Below are positions 48,043 to 60,148 of a DNA stretch of 64,000 nucleotides, one piece after another. The DNA is taken from assembly GCA_963922205.1 (NCBI GenBank), contig CAWUHX010000344.1:248001-312000 (forward strand). The letters are read 5' to 3'. Origin of the DNA: Romanomermis culicivorax. Lineage: Eukaryota; Nematoda; Enoplea; Mermithida; Mermithidae. The position numbers and the translations under genes are program-made. The notes beneath the pieces are model-generated. The model saw nothing but the letters and a program-made list of their open reading frames with translations. It had not been told where the DNA came from and did not search any database. Position 1 is the first letter of the stretch, and each line of letters begins with the position of its first letter.

Positions 48043-51000
48043 TCATTGTGCAGCTCCCAACGACGTCCGTATTCCGATAACCGGTGGTTGAGTTGTCGCC
48101 GTTGTAGTCATGGCAATGATCCAAGCCGGTGTCATTTGATATTTTGGAGGCACAGCCGGTTTTGTCAGGGTCATCGCCTCTTTGCGTTTCTTTTCCTCGG
48201 CTCTCTTATCCATCTCCATTTGGTATTGGCGATGGATATCTCGAATGATGGCTTTTCTTTCTTTGGTAGCCGGATAATTGGGAGCTTTGGTATCGGTCAA
48301 ACATTGCGAAATGTATCGTAGAGCCATGGAGTACGAATTATCGGTTGTTTTATAGTCGTATGCTTGACGCGCATGGAACAGGAACAACATAAGCTGTGTT
48401 ATAATGATAGCATTTTCCGCGCCATAGTATTTGTAATAATCGCACATCCAGCTTAGGAGAACTGTGGTGAGTTCTTCCGTACAATGTGGATCTCGATGCA
48501 AATATCGTGCTTGAAAATAGTCAGGGAAGTCCTCAGCTATTTGTTGCGAAGCCCCGGTGGCTTGTCGTAAAATCGTGGGATCGAAATTTAAATGAGCACC
48601 ATTGAAGTAATTAATAATAATTACTTCATCGGTAGTTCGTGGTTGAATTTGGGCCGTTATAGGCCCAGTAGGTACGCTGGGGTACCATTCTTCGGATGGC
48701 GTGCATTGTTTGCCAAATCGTCGATGCGGTATTTTGTACTCTCACACGATTCCTTGTAGTTTTTGTTGGATGGTAGCCACTTTGGCTTGTTGCAACATCG
48801 TCGGTTCATCAATCATTTTTTCAGAGTCAGCCATTGGAGGCTGTTGACCCTCTAATTCTTCTTTTCCCAACTGATCTGGTTTCAAAGCGCTGGCCCATTC
48901 GATTCTCTCTTGACGATCTTTCGAATCGCTGGGATGTTCTCACTGATAGTCGCGATCATGATGGTATTTTCTCAGGCATTCGTTCGATGCGTATTCACCA
49001 TGATGATATTTAAGGCTACATAATCATCACTTTCCTTTCGTGCAGTAGACTGTGAAGGTCATTCTCGCGTTCTCGAGTCAGTTCCTTTTCGTTCTCTACT
49101 TCACATGTCTTCTCGCGAATTGCGACATTTTTTGATGGTGGCACATAATTGGAATCTTCTGGATGAGATTCCAGGTAGTCCTGAATTGTGCCCAATTGCC
49201 GATCGCATTTTGTCTTCGGAACAACGAAAATTGATAAGCTCTAATGTGGGGAATAGGTTCACCATGTTCCTCGCATAGTTGATCTTTTTTAATCTCCAAG
49301 ACAGGAGTTGTGCTGTCTGTGCTGACAGGCGTAGAGGTGTCTACCTCATATTTTTTCAGTATTTTATATCACATAGGAATTATTCGCGGTGGTATCATTT
49401 TCGAATCATTGTCATCTTGGCCTTCCATTTGAGAGTTGTCTCTCAGCGATGAAGTTTTTACCAACGCGGCTTTTTCTTGATACTCCTCACCTTTATCCCA
49501 ATCTATCTCGTACTGACTATACCATAGATTCTTAGATGATGGTGTTAGTGAAGATGTGGTTTTGGCCATTGTCATCGGCGCGGTAGTATCAGTTCGGATA
49601 TGTCATCTTCTTCGCTATCGATCTGTATGATATCGGTTTCGGTAGGGATTTCGGTTTTTACCATGAATGATTCTTCGGTAATATCTTTTATCAAAGATTT
49701 GATGGCCATTGCCGTTTCCTTATTGAATTCAGTTTAAGTGGTAGCTTGAGTAGGAGCCTGAGTAGGCGTTTTCGTCAGGCATTCTCCCGTCAACATTGTG
49801 TCTGGGAATATGGGTAGGTTGGAGCTCATTGTCAAAATGTTGTTAGGTGGAAAACAAATGAGCTGTTCGCATTTTTGAGATGTCAAGATTGGTGAATTAT
49901 ACGAAAAATAGTAATAAGGGTTTTCCTTATACTTCTTTTTTGTTACTAATTCGGTTTCGTTAGACAGGAAAACTGTCATTTCAGAATATGATAGGTCGCA
50001 TGAAATATCGGTTTGTGTACACCAGTTGTTTGTTGTCATTACGATTCTTTTCGACGATGGGTATACGACTAGCCCATTCCACCAATTCTAATTCAAACGT
50101 ACCATCACGTTTTATCCAGTTTTGTTCCCATATGAGATCAATATCGAGACTATCGCTTTTCGACAATAGTTTCGGAATTTCATTTTTGATAATCGCTCGC
50201 AATTCCGTTTTGGAATGTGGGGAGCAGATGTGTAAGACTAACAGCATGGTTCCTCAGATGGCATTCATCTATTCGTTATGGTTAGGAACTGAGTATAGCA
50301 GCGTTAAAGCCGGCGCTTCTGCGATTTGATGATCGAATTTCATTTCGTATATCAGCCAAGTTTCGGGAGGGCTGTACCTTGAAAACGGATTATTTATGAC
50401 CAAATTAAAGTTCGTTTGCTTCATTTCGTCACTCATAACCATATTTTGGTATGTTTCAGACAGAAATAGGAGCGACATGGGCGCACGGACAGCATGATGA
50501 ATGCTGGTTATGTTGTTAGAGCGTAGAGCTCTGTCTATAACTTGAGCGCATATATGGGCGTCATCGTACGGTTCGAGTTTTCCGTTGTCGGTCGAAGATG
50601 ACGTGTTTTGCTTGCTACCCTTTATAGACGGTAATTTCGAAGAGTCCATTTTTTGGCCTAACGATTTAGTGGTGTGTTCCACATTGGCGTGATTATACGA
50701 ACAGTAGTGCAAATTTGGAACCTTATAATCATAAAATATGATTTGGTTCAACGCCCATATTTTGTCGCGCATGATTGTGTGCAACATGCTTTTCGAAAGC
50801 GTCAGCTCTATGATGCCGAATGTGCCCTTTTCGTCGCCATCGCAGTCCATGTTCCCATTATCATATAGGTTTTGCACCGCGATATGTATAAATTTGGGTT
50901 GTAGAAAATCATGAGGAAAGATTTGTATGTTATTGTATATGCTGTCGACGAAACTGTAGCACCCCTAGGCTAAGAACATCAAAATGGGGTAATAAGCGTC

Positions 51001-51660
51001 TAATATCGAGTAAGTTATGACCTGCTCATCAGGTTTGCCAGCTTGGGCGATTGGGTCATTTGCTTGAGGGAAGTACAGTGTAAAACGCTCTACGTCCAAC
51101 GGGAATGCATCGGCGACTATTCCTTTTAGTTTTTTGTTTTCCGGGCACAGGCCTATGAGGCGTGCCCTTTCCTATTTTTCGGGCGAAGGTTCAATGTTTT
51201 CCAGTATGATTTGGATATCAACCAAAATACTGGGAGCGAGCACATTAGAGTGCGTTTTGCGAGCGTCGGGCGAATAAAATTTGCATAGGTACATGTCCTT
51301 CAAACATTTCCAGTCGTCCGCCTGATCGAAACTGATAACGATGGTCTTAGGAGCCGATATGAATTCGTAGAATGCTGTCCAATCATCAGGAGTAGCCACT
51401 AGGGCTTCAAACATAATAGTATGTCCAGTTGGGAATGCCAACTGAATGAACCTAGCGACATGAGCCGCGTTTTGGTTTTGTACATTCATTTTGGTCTTCT
51501 TATGAATATACAACTGATACATCGAAATTTTCTCGACATCAAAACTGACCAATACGTGGCCTCGAAAATTTGGTTTCGAATGCGCCATTAATGCACTTTT
51601 CAATTCGATGCTTTCGAGGTATGTCGGGTCGCGCAGGACATTGAGGGGCCTGGCCTAAAC
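48043..51660 (-). pseudogene. Third ORF of element R with N-terminal DEDDy exonuclease-like domain
   Basis: One - strand frame stays largely open from about 51660 to 48043. It is broken by a TAG at 51172-51174, another near 50966, a TAG/TGA pair near 50255-50270, and a shift near 50000. The first 200 codons resemble an RNase D-type exonuclease. They show LVSFDVE (Asp 51538-51540, Glu 51532-51534), then ISFDQADDWKCL with Asp at 51313-51315, spaced F+5 as in element L. Next comes [17 protein letters not shown] with Tyr at 51010-51012 and Asp at 50998-51000 (Tyr-x3-Asp). Motif spacing is close to that in the 4399-5742 protein. The remaining 900 or so codons (for example EEWYPSVPTGPI, SWMCDYYKYYG, a Lys/Glu-rich tail) are unrecognised. 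A 5' portion may lie at 51857-52102 in another frame. The domain call is by eye and moderate. Confidence 0.55.
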
Positions 51661-52802
51661 CATTTCAAACCATCACTCGAACTCTGTGATTCTTATCATC
51701 CGTTTTATATTGTATTCTATAAAATATCACAAAATTTCGATTAATTTCTGTTAGATTTAGTTTCGCATGGAAATGTCAATCTTTCCAATCACCGTGTGCA
51801 AATCTTCTGGTGAAGTTACTGCGACTCAAATTTTATATATCAACGGATTGATATATTTATTTTTCCCAGGGGAAGAGAAACCCGGAGTTTCTATTTTTAA
51901 AAGACTTTAGTCTAATCGGCAGTGCAGAACTTACCGTCCGCAAAGAAGAATCAATCATCCTGACGATGGTGTTTCTTTTGATATGAAACGTATGATATGA
52001 ATCTTGAACCTTAAAATATTTTCGAAAAATCGGCGGTGGGTTGATCAGTGATGACGTGATTCCCGAACTCTGCAATGTTGTTGCCTCGGACCCGCTGGTC
52101 ATCTTTCTTTATTTCAAATTCGATTTGTTTGTATCGAGCAATTGATACGATCCAACCATTCACTGAGCGTTTCGATTTAGCAAATGAGAAATTAAGAGCC
52201 AAAAATCTTGCTAAAAAGATGAAGGTGTAAAGTGGAAAGTTGTTAACCACAAATTCAAATTTTCTTGCACATGGCAAAAAATGTAAAGTTCAGATTGGGT
52301 GGGACCGGAGGAAGATATTGCTACGGCGCGCTTTAGCTTTATTTTCTTATTTTTCGCTACTTCTTAGGGAAGGTCAATTTCTTCAAAATGGTCGTGAATA
52401 TACACAAAACTGGGCGACAATATCACACACATTTCTTTCACTCATTCCACACAGAATCCGAATTAGCGCATTGAGCGCGTTTTTAGATATCTAAAACTTT
52501 TTACTAATTGCTTTCGCTTTTAATTATAAAATAATTACGATTTTTATTAGCAAAATTAAAAATTAATGTTAGTCGAAATGTAACAAAATATTTACAAATT
52601 TTAATTTTTTTCCGAGTCTCGAAGGTCCACTGTCTTCTAATTCTAGAATTGCCGATGCTGTGCGAGGCATGTATGGCTTTACGCGAGAAAGCGAGACTTT
52701 CTGAAATTATCCGGGACAATCTAAACTATTGAAATTATGACGTTTTTCGAGATTTCCGAGTTTTCGACCACTATGAAGGGTCCGATATAGTCTTTGTCGA
52801 TT

Positions 52803-54411
52803 TTAGTTGCTTTTTTTGTTGTTAATCAACAGTATTAGATCGTTTAGATCATATTTCTGCTCTTTCGCTTTTTTATCGAAGTATCGTTTATGCGATTCAG
52901 ACGCATTTTTCAGATTTTCCGAAACTTTGTTATATAACGTTAGTTGCGCTCGCATGAAGATATACTGATAAGCGTCATAGTTTAGCGGTAATGCAAGACT
53001 TTTAGCGCAGTCGAAATCAATAGCGATTCTGGGTTCATACCCTCGCAAAAGTCGAAACGGAGAAAAGTGAGTAGCTGTGTGAGGAACAGCATTATAGGCC
53101 AATGTCGCAAAAGGTAAATATCGTTCCCAATTGTCGGGATCTTCAGCCGTGAATTTTTTGAGTTGCGAAATCAACTTTGATTGAATCTTTCGACCATTCC
53201 GTTACATTGCGGGTGATATGCAGTTGTGTTGATTTTCTGAACCTTTAGTAGTTTCGCAATGTCCTTCATCAAGTTGGAAGTGAATCCTGAACCCTGATCT
53301 GATAATAAATGTTTCGGGCTTCCATGAACAAAACTACGTTATTTACAAAACTTTTGACTATAGTGGCTGGTTTTTGATCCGGAATCAAATGAGCGCTTAC
53401 CCATTTAGTGAAATAGTGTTGAAATACAATGACGTATGATCTCTTCTCACCGAGAGGGGAAATGTTTACTATGTCGGTCATGACGATTTCAAATGGATAT
53501 TTCGATTGTATCGGCATAAACAGAGGTGGTTTCGGCAACTGTGAAGTTGTTTGTTGACTTGTTTTGCACGTTTTGATCCATTTTATGATCGATTCTCCCA
53601 TTTTTGGCCACCAAAAATGCTGTTGGATCATTGCTGTAGTGCATCTATGGCCTTGATGGCTTAAAATCTTTGCGCCATGGAATTGATACAAAATGCTTTC
53701 AATCAAAGTAGTCGGAACTGCTATTGTGGAAGCTGTATTAGCTTGTTTTGAAGTTCGGTATACTATTTCGTTTTCGGTATGAAAAGCAGATAGAATCGTA
53801 GAAATTTGTTTTTGTTCCAAGATTTTTACCAACTTCAGGATGTACAGATCTTTTCTCTGAGCTTCTTTGATTTTGTCTGGTGATTCTATGGTTACTAGCC
53901 GTTTCTCAGGCTGTTGAAAGTCTTCTTCAAACGTTGGCACTTTATTCTGAGATAGGAGTTTACTTCTTTCTTCTTTCTGTGTCATTGACCTTGTTATGGC
54001 TGCTGCAATTGTCTTTTTGTGTTCATGAAATGTCAGTCTAAATATTTTGTTCGTTACTTCTTCGCTAGTTATTGACTTCACTCTAGCACGAGGCTCCTTT
54101 TGTGACAAAAAATCAGCGCAAGCGTTTTCTTTGCCTTTCACCTATTCAACTCGATAGTCGTAGTCTTGAAGCTTTATTGCGAAGTTCTGAAGTCGCAAAT
54201 TTCGATGTTTTTCTTCTTTGATCCATTGCAAGGGCTTATGGTCAGTTCTGACCATTAATTTTTGACCATATACATAGTGTCTGTACCATTGGAAAGCTTC
54301 TACTATTGCAAGACATTCGTGCTCAGTTGTACTGTAGCAGGTTTCTAGGTCAGAAAGAACTAAACTATTGTATGCGATGACCCATTGATCATTTTCGTTT
54401 TCTTCATACAA
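52803..54411 (-). pseudogene. RNase H and integrase part of element R Pol
   Basis: On the - strand: RNase H end (CYSTTEHECLAIVEAFQWYR; VRTDHKPLQW; tail near 54110 with ACADFLSQ). Then an integrase zinc finger ([15 protein letters not shown] ... CKTSQQ, with the last Cys lost) and a core beginning [16 protein letters not shown] break follows near 53175-53270. The integrase C-terminal region is at 53174-52803 (YLPFATLAYNAVPHTAT; FSPFRLLRGYEPR). Two or three stops or shifts separate the pieces. The order is the same as in element L, with the third ORF downstream. Confidence 0.85.
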
Positions 54412-54490
54412 AATCGCATCAGTTGTGCTAGCATCAGTTTGTATGATGATTCGTCATCATAGGCAGGATATCGCAAAAAAGGATTCGAGG

Positions 54491-55577
54491 TTAGAGATGT
54501 TTTATCTCGTTAAACGCTGTACGATGTTCTTTGCTTATTTCATATTTCACGTTTTTTTGTAGTAGTTGATAGAGTAGTTGCGAAAGAGTGGCAAGATTTG
54601 GTATGAATCGTCTACACCATTGGACAAGGCCCAAAAAACTTTGAAGATCTTTCACAGTTTTTGGCATTTCATAGTTTACGATTGCGGAGACCTTTTCAAG
54701 ATCAGGCGAGATTCCGTTTTCGCTTAGCAGGTGACCAAGAAATTTTACCTGTTTCAGTATGAAATCGCATTTATCAGGTCTCAACGTTAGATTCATGTCA
54801 CGAATAGCTTCAAAGATCAGTTGGATATGATTTAGATGATCATTATACCTTTGTGAATAAACTATGATATCATCGATATAGACCAAACAGATTTTCCAGA
54901 TATATGGATGCAGGATCCGTTCCATTAGTCTTTGAATTTCAGCGGGAGCATTTTTCAAACCAAACGGTAAAACTTTGAAACGAAACAAGCCTTCTTGACT
55001 AACGAAAGTAGTTTTATCACATGAAGCAATGTCTAAAGGGATCTGCCAGTACCCTGCTTTCAAGTCTAGAGTTGAGAAAAATTGTGCATTACCTAAAGCA
55101 TCTAGATAGTCATCAATTCTTGGAATCAGAAATTTATCACTGGGAGTAACTTCATTTATACCTCTATAGTCGACTACGGGTCACCAACTTCCATCTTTTT
55201 TGGTTACCAGAGACATAGGCACAGCCCACGATGATTGCCAAGGTTCTATGAGGCCTTTTTCTAGCATTTCTTGGATTTTCTGACGAACCATTGGTCTTTG
55301 TTCAATCGGCGCACGGTAGTAGTGTTTTGTGACTGGTTTTGCATCACCAGTGTCTTTAGAGACCCTTAACTGGTGAGTGAGAGTAGGCTGATCTCTACGG
55401 AGACTGCTTGAAGACTTCCATAGCGATTTTTCTATCTTCATCGTCGATATTCGACTTTTCGGTCATTTTTTTGAGAGCAAGTCGAAGTTTTTCTTCTTCC
55501 GACATAGTCGACTGGTCTTTAACCGAAGTGGCTGGCTCATAGTCTTCTTCATGATCGCTTAGTGACGTGACGGTCAT
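54491..55577 (-). pseudogene. Reverse transcriptase of element R Pol
   Basis: On the - strand the N-terminal fingers (GLIEPWQSSWAVPMSLVTKK) lead into MKAGYWQIPLD (first catalytic Asp), FRFKVLPFGLKNAPAEIQ, and the catalytic LVYIDDIIVYS. Then KVKFLGH-like (QVKFLGHLLSENGI) and SFLGLVQWCRRFIPN follow. The frame is interrupted only between about 55064 and 55180. It copies genomic RNA into cDNA in the particle. Confidence 0.92.
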
Positions 55578-56014
55578 TTTTGATTGTTCGAGTCTGAATT
55601 TAACCTCAGCGATGAGCTGGTTAGGTTGCAGATGGATACCATTCAGGCTATTATTGACGAATAATAGTGGACATTTGCCTTACATTATGTTGATTATTGC
55701 CAATTGGATTGGATATTCGCAGTTTTCTTTTCGGAAGTTCAGGAGTTGAACTATAACCCTTTTGAAGCTTTCATTTGTGAAAGGGAAGATTTTCCCATTA
55801 ACCCACATTTGAGAATTCCGTTCTACGAAGCATGATGAGATATTCAAAATTGGTAGCGATCTGTTGATTTTCAGGATTTGTGTTTGACTTTGTCCTGTAG
55901 AAGTATTTGAAAATACTTCATCATAGGGCGCTTTTTCAATCAGTTTCAAAACTAAATTTAGTTCTTGTTGAATGTCTATGATTCTGATGAAATTTCGCGA
56001 AAGTTTATTATGGC

Positions 56015-56545
56015 TCAAACGCTCGGATGCACTAGGAAATCGGTTCCTAGGAGGCATTGCTCTCCTGCGGTAGGTAGAATCCAGCATTGTACTAGACGCG
56101 TTCCGAAAGATGAGTTGATTTTGAAGATTATCGGACCTGGGGCATCGACAATAGCACCCTCAGCTACTTTTATCTGCGCAGATGTTTCTAACGTATCATA
56201 GTCAATCCGCAAAGAGCGTTTAGCTAAGCATGAGGAAATGACTGAACATTGGGCACTGGTATCTGTCAATGCTTTCGTTTTGATTTTTCCAATTTCAGCA
56301 TTGATATGAAAAGCTTGTGTAGGAGCGTATAAGCTCAGAAGTTTGATGTCTTTTTGGGAACATTCTTTGATTCGACACAGGCTAGATCTCACGATCCACA
56401 GTTCGGTAGGTTTTTCGATTGTGAAATCAGTGATTCCGGGAGGGACGAAGAAATTTGTAGCTTTTGATGTTTCCATCAGTTCAAGCATATTAGCCGTACT
56501 AGTTGTCGGCTTCATTGGAACAAAAGATTTAGGTGGGTTAAACAC
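56015..56545 (-). CDS. Aspartic protease region of element R Pol
   Basis: Open - strand frame of 176 codons. The catalytic motif is ALTDTSAQCSVIS (D-T-S-A, in place of D-T/S-G-A), followed by VAEGAIVDAPGPI and a closing hydrophobic CLLGTDFL block equivalent to ILG in retropepsins. It would process the Gag-Pol polyprotein. Confidence 0.75.
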   Translation of the reverse strand: MFNPPKSFVPMKPTTSTANMLELMETSKATNFFVPPGITDFTIEKPTELWIVRSSLCRIKECSQKDIKLLSLYAPTQAFHINAEIGKIKTKALTDTSAQCSVISSCLAKRSLRIDYDTLETSAQIKVAEGAIVDAPGPIIFKINSSFGTRLVQCWILPTAGEQCLLGTDFLVHPSV

Positions 56546-56579
56546 CGTTTTATTTTCTGATGACTAAACTTGTTGCAAA

Positions 56580-58544
56580 AATTTCTGAGAAGTTAGCTGA
56601 GTCTTTATAGACTGTGAATTATTCATCAGATAGTAGTAATGCTTCTCAATTATCTTTTCTTGTGGGGATTCAGAATCACAGAGAGAAATGTTTGCCACAT
56701 CTATCTGATAGCTTCAATTATCGTGATTGAAAAATCAGTTATTTTGGTCAAAATTTTGATTCTGATTGAGCATGTAGTTATGCATATTTTGTTGAAAACG
56801 AGGACGCCAATTATGGCTTTGCCATTAATGATTCAGTTGCTGTTGCCGAGGCTCGGTAGCCTGTGGTTTTAACTGATAGCATTCGGAGCTGTCATGCTTA
56901 CACTGACCATGATAGCTGCAATATTTTGCCTGTTGTTCATGTGACTGATTTCATTGGAAATTTCGATTTTGAGAGAAATCCCGTATAGGAATGTTTTCTC
57001 TATTCCGGAAATTCGGACTGGTTCCGCGATCGAATCGCGACCTTCGATTTTCGAAATTATTGGCGTTTTGTGAATTTTCTCCGATTCTTAACTTTTCTAA
57101 GACTCGTTTTATGCTTTCCTCTAATTCTTTAGTCTTCATTAGAGTCGAATTTTCTTGAAATCTAACACTATTTCGCTGTCTAGAGTTATCTCTATTTCGG
57201 GATTGAGAGTTATCTCTGAAGCGAGGTTTCAAATCATTTCTGAAACGCGACTGTGATGGTTGTTCTTCCGACGGATTTTCGAGTTTGTTAACCAGTATAG
57301 AGTTTTCTACTCTCACAGTTGTCTGTTTATTCGCTCACTGGATTTTCTGAACTTTTATGATGGCTATAGCTAAGTCAGTGATCATTTCTAGAGTACTCGG
57401 GTCAATCGAGACTGTAAATTTCCGGCATTTTCCAAAGAAAAGTTGTGATAACTTTTCTATGGCGATACTGAGTCCTTCTGTCATAGTACAGTAGATGTAC
57501 CTAGGTACTGATTCGATTCAAGAAAGCTGATGGATCTTCAGTTTCGAAAGGAGTGATGGACTGGAGCTCACATTGGAGTGTATCTTGATCGCGATTTGGT
57601 GCATTCATACACATCAGAATCTGTTTCACTTCATCGTAGGATTGGACATCTCGTATGGTGTTCATGGCACCCTCGCAAGTCAAGCGACGCGATGTGTGAA
57701 GTTTCACATACTCAGATGCATCAAGGCCAAACTCGTTTTCGAGGGGGATGAAGAATTTCAGAACTTGTTGATTTCGGGTCGAATTATCTAATTTTTGTGG
57801 CGCTATCTTTTTACATAAAGTCTTAATTCTCATTTCATCATGGGCCAAAGATCTATGCACCTGAGAAGATGGGATAGACGGAAAATTTATCTGAGAGTTT
57901 AGTGCGTTTAGCACGTTAGAGCGGTCAAAGGTTTGTGTTGGGATGATCAGATCATCATCGTTGTCGATTATACCTCGAAAACTAAGTTGACTTTTTCCAT
58001 CGCTAGTGGCGCTTTTCGGTTTATTCGATTTCAGAGACTGAGTGTAAGAGCTCGTAGGTCTTGTGATATTTTCGATTTCAGGAATGTTCGGTTTCAATAG
58101 GTCTTCTTTCTGAGCTTTCATCGCTTTTTAATCTTCGAGGATTTTTCGATGCTGAGTCGCTATCGTAACCATTCCACTTAACGCGTTAGTGGCATTGCCA
58201 CGAAAATTTATCATTTTGGCATCACATTTTTGCATTACGTCGATATACGCGTCATTATCGAAGATTTTTCGAGTATCAGTCTCTTTCGGTTTCGGTTTTA
58301 AAAAGTTGAATTTTCAATTTTCGAAGATTTTTGGAGATAGAGATCGTGAAGTTTTTCGCATTTTTTGTGGAGCGGACGTTTGCGGTAAATCAAAATTATG
58401 CTTATCTGCTTCATAGAGAAGCGGTAGATTCACATTTTCATGGTCGAAATTTTCGATATCTCAATCATCGGGATTTGCTAGTTTCTTGTAGAAACCTTTT
58501 TCATAACCTAGCGCTGTAGAGCGACGTGTGCAGTTTTCCTCCAT
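56580..58544 (-). pseudogene. Gag of element R
   Basis: From an ATG at 58544-58542 the - strand frame runs through three stops before about 58135. The capsid region is at 58121-57501 (LKFFIPLENEFGLDASEYVKL; EDPSAFLNRI). Further on is an Arg/Asn/Ser-rich nucleocapsid-like stretch (57316-56951) and a Cys/His motif CSYHGQCKHDSSEC near 56920. The last resembles the C-x2-H...C knuckle of many animal gypsy Gags. A shift lies near 57320-57500. Confidence 0.8.
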
Positions 58545-58624
58545 TTTTCAGGTCGATTCTGGTAGTTTTTCAGATTTTCGACTTTTCGCAAATTTCAGCG
58601 TTTCCTCAACCTTTAAATGAGCTG

Positions 58625-58641
58625 GTATGGTCACCAAATTA
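58625..58641 (-). promoter_or_regulatory. Primer-binding site of element R
   Basis: On the - strand, immediately inside the 5' LTR, TGGTGACCATACC begins 3-4 bases after the LTR end. It starts with TGG, complementary to a tRNA CCA end. The donor tRNA was not identified. Confidence 0.6.
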
Positions 58642-59220
58642 TGTTGTGCATGAGAAAATAAATAGATGACGAATTAAGCTGTGTAGCTTGATGATTTATC
58701 GGGCGTTTTTAGCAGAGACGTACTGAACATAGAAGAGCATGCGGAACACTAGAAACCGAACACTCGGAGTGTTTGACGAAATTAATGCAATGATAATTGT
58801 ACGCAGGAGATTGATGGGCTCGTAGAGAGCGCTATGTCAAATTATCCAGGGATCTTTGCTCAGGTCGTCAAAGGTTTTCGGATGCTGAAACTGGGGCCGT
58901 ACTATCTTAACCGATTCAGAGTTTCACCCACTTACTCAAACTATTTTCCAAATAGTCTGACTCAACCTATACCACACACTCAAAACACAATTTACTAATG
59001 TACAAATTGCCGCCTCAAGACTCTAACTCTCCACACAAACAGAAAACACAACCGTCTGGCTACAGTACAAACGATCTCAATTGAAAACATTTTCACAATT
59101 CCTTCACATTGTAGCCACGCCTCTTCGCGGGTCTCGTCATGATCTTCCTTTTCCTAACTTGCGGATCTTTTACTCTGAAGCGACACAAACTTTACAATGA
59201 CGTCAATTTGCCCCACAACA
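58642..59220 (-). repeat. 5' LTR of element R
   Basis: 579 bp, partner of 46974-47551. Ends at 59220, followed by TATG. Confidence 0.92.
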
Positions 59221-59393
59221 TATGAATCAGATGAAATATCAAATTCATAGGGTCCTCCATTAGTACAAGGATTTTGGAGCTGAATTTCCAACCAAAAACT
59301 TCTACACATAGCGATATAAGTTGGAGGTACAGTAAATCAATCTAGTTCAGTTTTATTATAAGGAGATGATGCAGCATCAATAAATTCACTCAT
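59221..59393 (-). pseudogene. Hexon N-terminal part, cut off by element R
   Basis: The - strand frame begins at an ATG (59393-59391) and carries the amino-terminal signature of adintovirus/Polinton major capsid proteins (ELD, a stop TGA at 59337-59339, then FTVPPTYIAMCRSF and NGGPYEFDIS). It stops at the retrotransposon junction. The distal part resumes at 46973 in the same frame once one TATG copy is discounted, so the insertion itself did not add a shift. Confidence 0.75.
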
Positions 59394-59479
59394 TTTGAAT
59401 AGATATCCATCAAACTGAGTACTCTACGTGGAGTCTTTTTTAAGGATGAGGAACATCGTTTTAGGTGTTTACGATTATG

Positions 59480-59923
59480 TCATTTTTGATGCTGATAATG
59501 AAGATGATCATTATTCAACTTTTTATTGCTCTCTATATGTACCCTAGAATTTATATGTTTATGCTTCCCTAGACCTTTTCCTTTCTGAATGTGGTCACAC
59601 ATCTCCTGTAATAAGGTGCCTGCTGCATTTCGTCCATGCTCAGCAACACTTTTTTTAAAAGAATAACCTTCTACCACATCACATGGAGTTTTGGAACCTG
59701 CAACAAGTGAATGTTTTCCTGTAGACTTTAACAATGGCATAGCTAGGTGCCACAAACTCTTGAAAAAATTACCTACTCCTGCTCCCTGATGTCTATAATA
59801 AAATGGATATGCTGCTCTCAAGCCTCTTAAGGCGCCACCTAGTTGGAAGTGATTATCTTTAATGCTATGTTGATAAATATTGACCCAGTAATCAACAGTT
59901 TCAGGGATAAATACTGCATGCAT
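59480..59923 (-). CDS. Virion core protein X-like (Polinton/adintovirus)
   Basis: 147 codons, open. The Met at 59923 precedes a short variable region. Then comes the family core: YRHQGAGVGNFFKSLW, LAMPLLKSTGKHSLVAG, DVVEGYSFKKSVAEHGRNAA, and a basic tail with GKGLGKHKH. Adintovirus X proteins share a hydrophobic segment plus a basic tail and are likened to adenovirus pX. They are thought to be internal virion or membrane-active components. It lies between penton and hexon as in known elements. Confidence 0.75.
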   Translation of the reverse strand: MHAVFIPETVDYWVNIYQHSIKDNHFQLGGALRGLRAAYPFYYRHQGAGVGNFFKSLWHLAMPLLKSTGKHSLVAGSKTPCDVVEGYSFKKSVAEHGRNAAGTLLQEMCDHIQKGKGLGKHKHINSRVHIESNKKLNNDHLHYQHQK

Positions 59924-60071
59924 ATTTTTCTTTGTAAATCAAAATGAACAAGTAAATAAATAAATTAATTAATTGAGAGTGTTTGCCAAAATTCAACCTG
60001 ATGACAACATGTCCAAATGCAAATGAATGAATAAAGGCTAGTGAAAATTTGATACCATTATTATTATAGGA

Positions 60072-60083
60072 ATAAAGGAGTAT
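60072..60083 (-). promoter_or_regulatory. ATAAAGGAGTAT motif upstream of protein X
   Basis: The same 12-mer recurs at 62967-62978, just upstream of the integrase start. It may be a shared promoter element of the Polinton, read on the - strand as ATACTCCTTTAT. Tentative. Confidence 0.25.
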
Positions 60084-60100
60084 GTCACCAGAAATGTAAT

Positions 60101-60146
60101 TTAACATTCCCAAATTGGAGAACAAATTTAACATTCCCAAATTGGA
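60101..60146. repeat. Two 19-bp direct repeats between penton and X
   Basis: TTAACATTCCCAAATTGGA at 60101 and 60128. Confidence 0.85.
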
Positions 60147-60148
60147 AA

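Larger units (their letters stand above)
46974..59220 (-). mobile_element. Ty3/gypsy retrotransposon R inserted in a hexon gene, 12.2 kb
   Basis: Two LTRs (46974-47551 and 58642-59220) begin TGTTGTG and end CCCCACAACA and are flanked by TATG duplications. The coding strand is -. The primer-binding site follows the 5' LTR and a G-rich polypurine tract precedes the 3' LTR. Gag, protease, reverse transcriptase, RNase H and integrase occur in gypsy order, followed by about 3.6 kb of a third ORF. Scattered stops and frameshifts and differences between the LTRs show an old, inactive copy. It is long for the group because of the third ORF. Confidence 0.93.

Noticed and set aside
50269..51603. Envelope glycoprotein of element R
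   Set aside because: No signal peptide, cleavage site or transmembrane anchor; the visible motifs fit an exonuclease domain instead.
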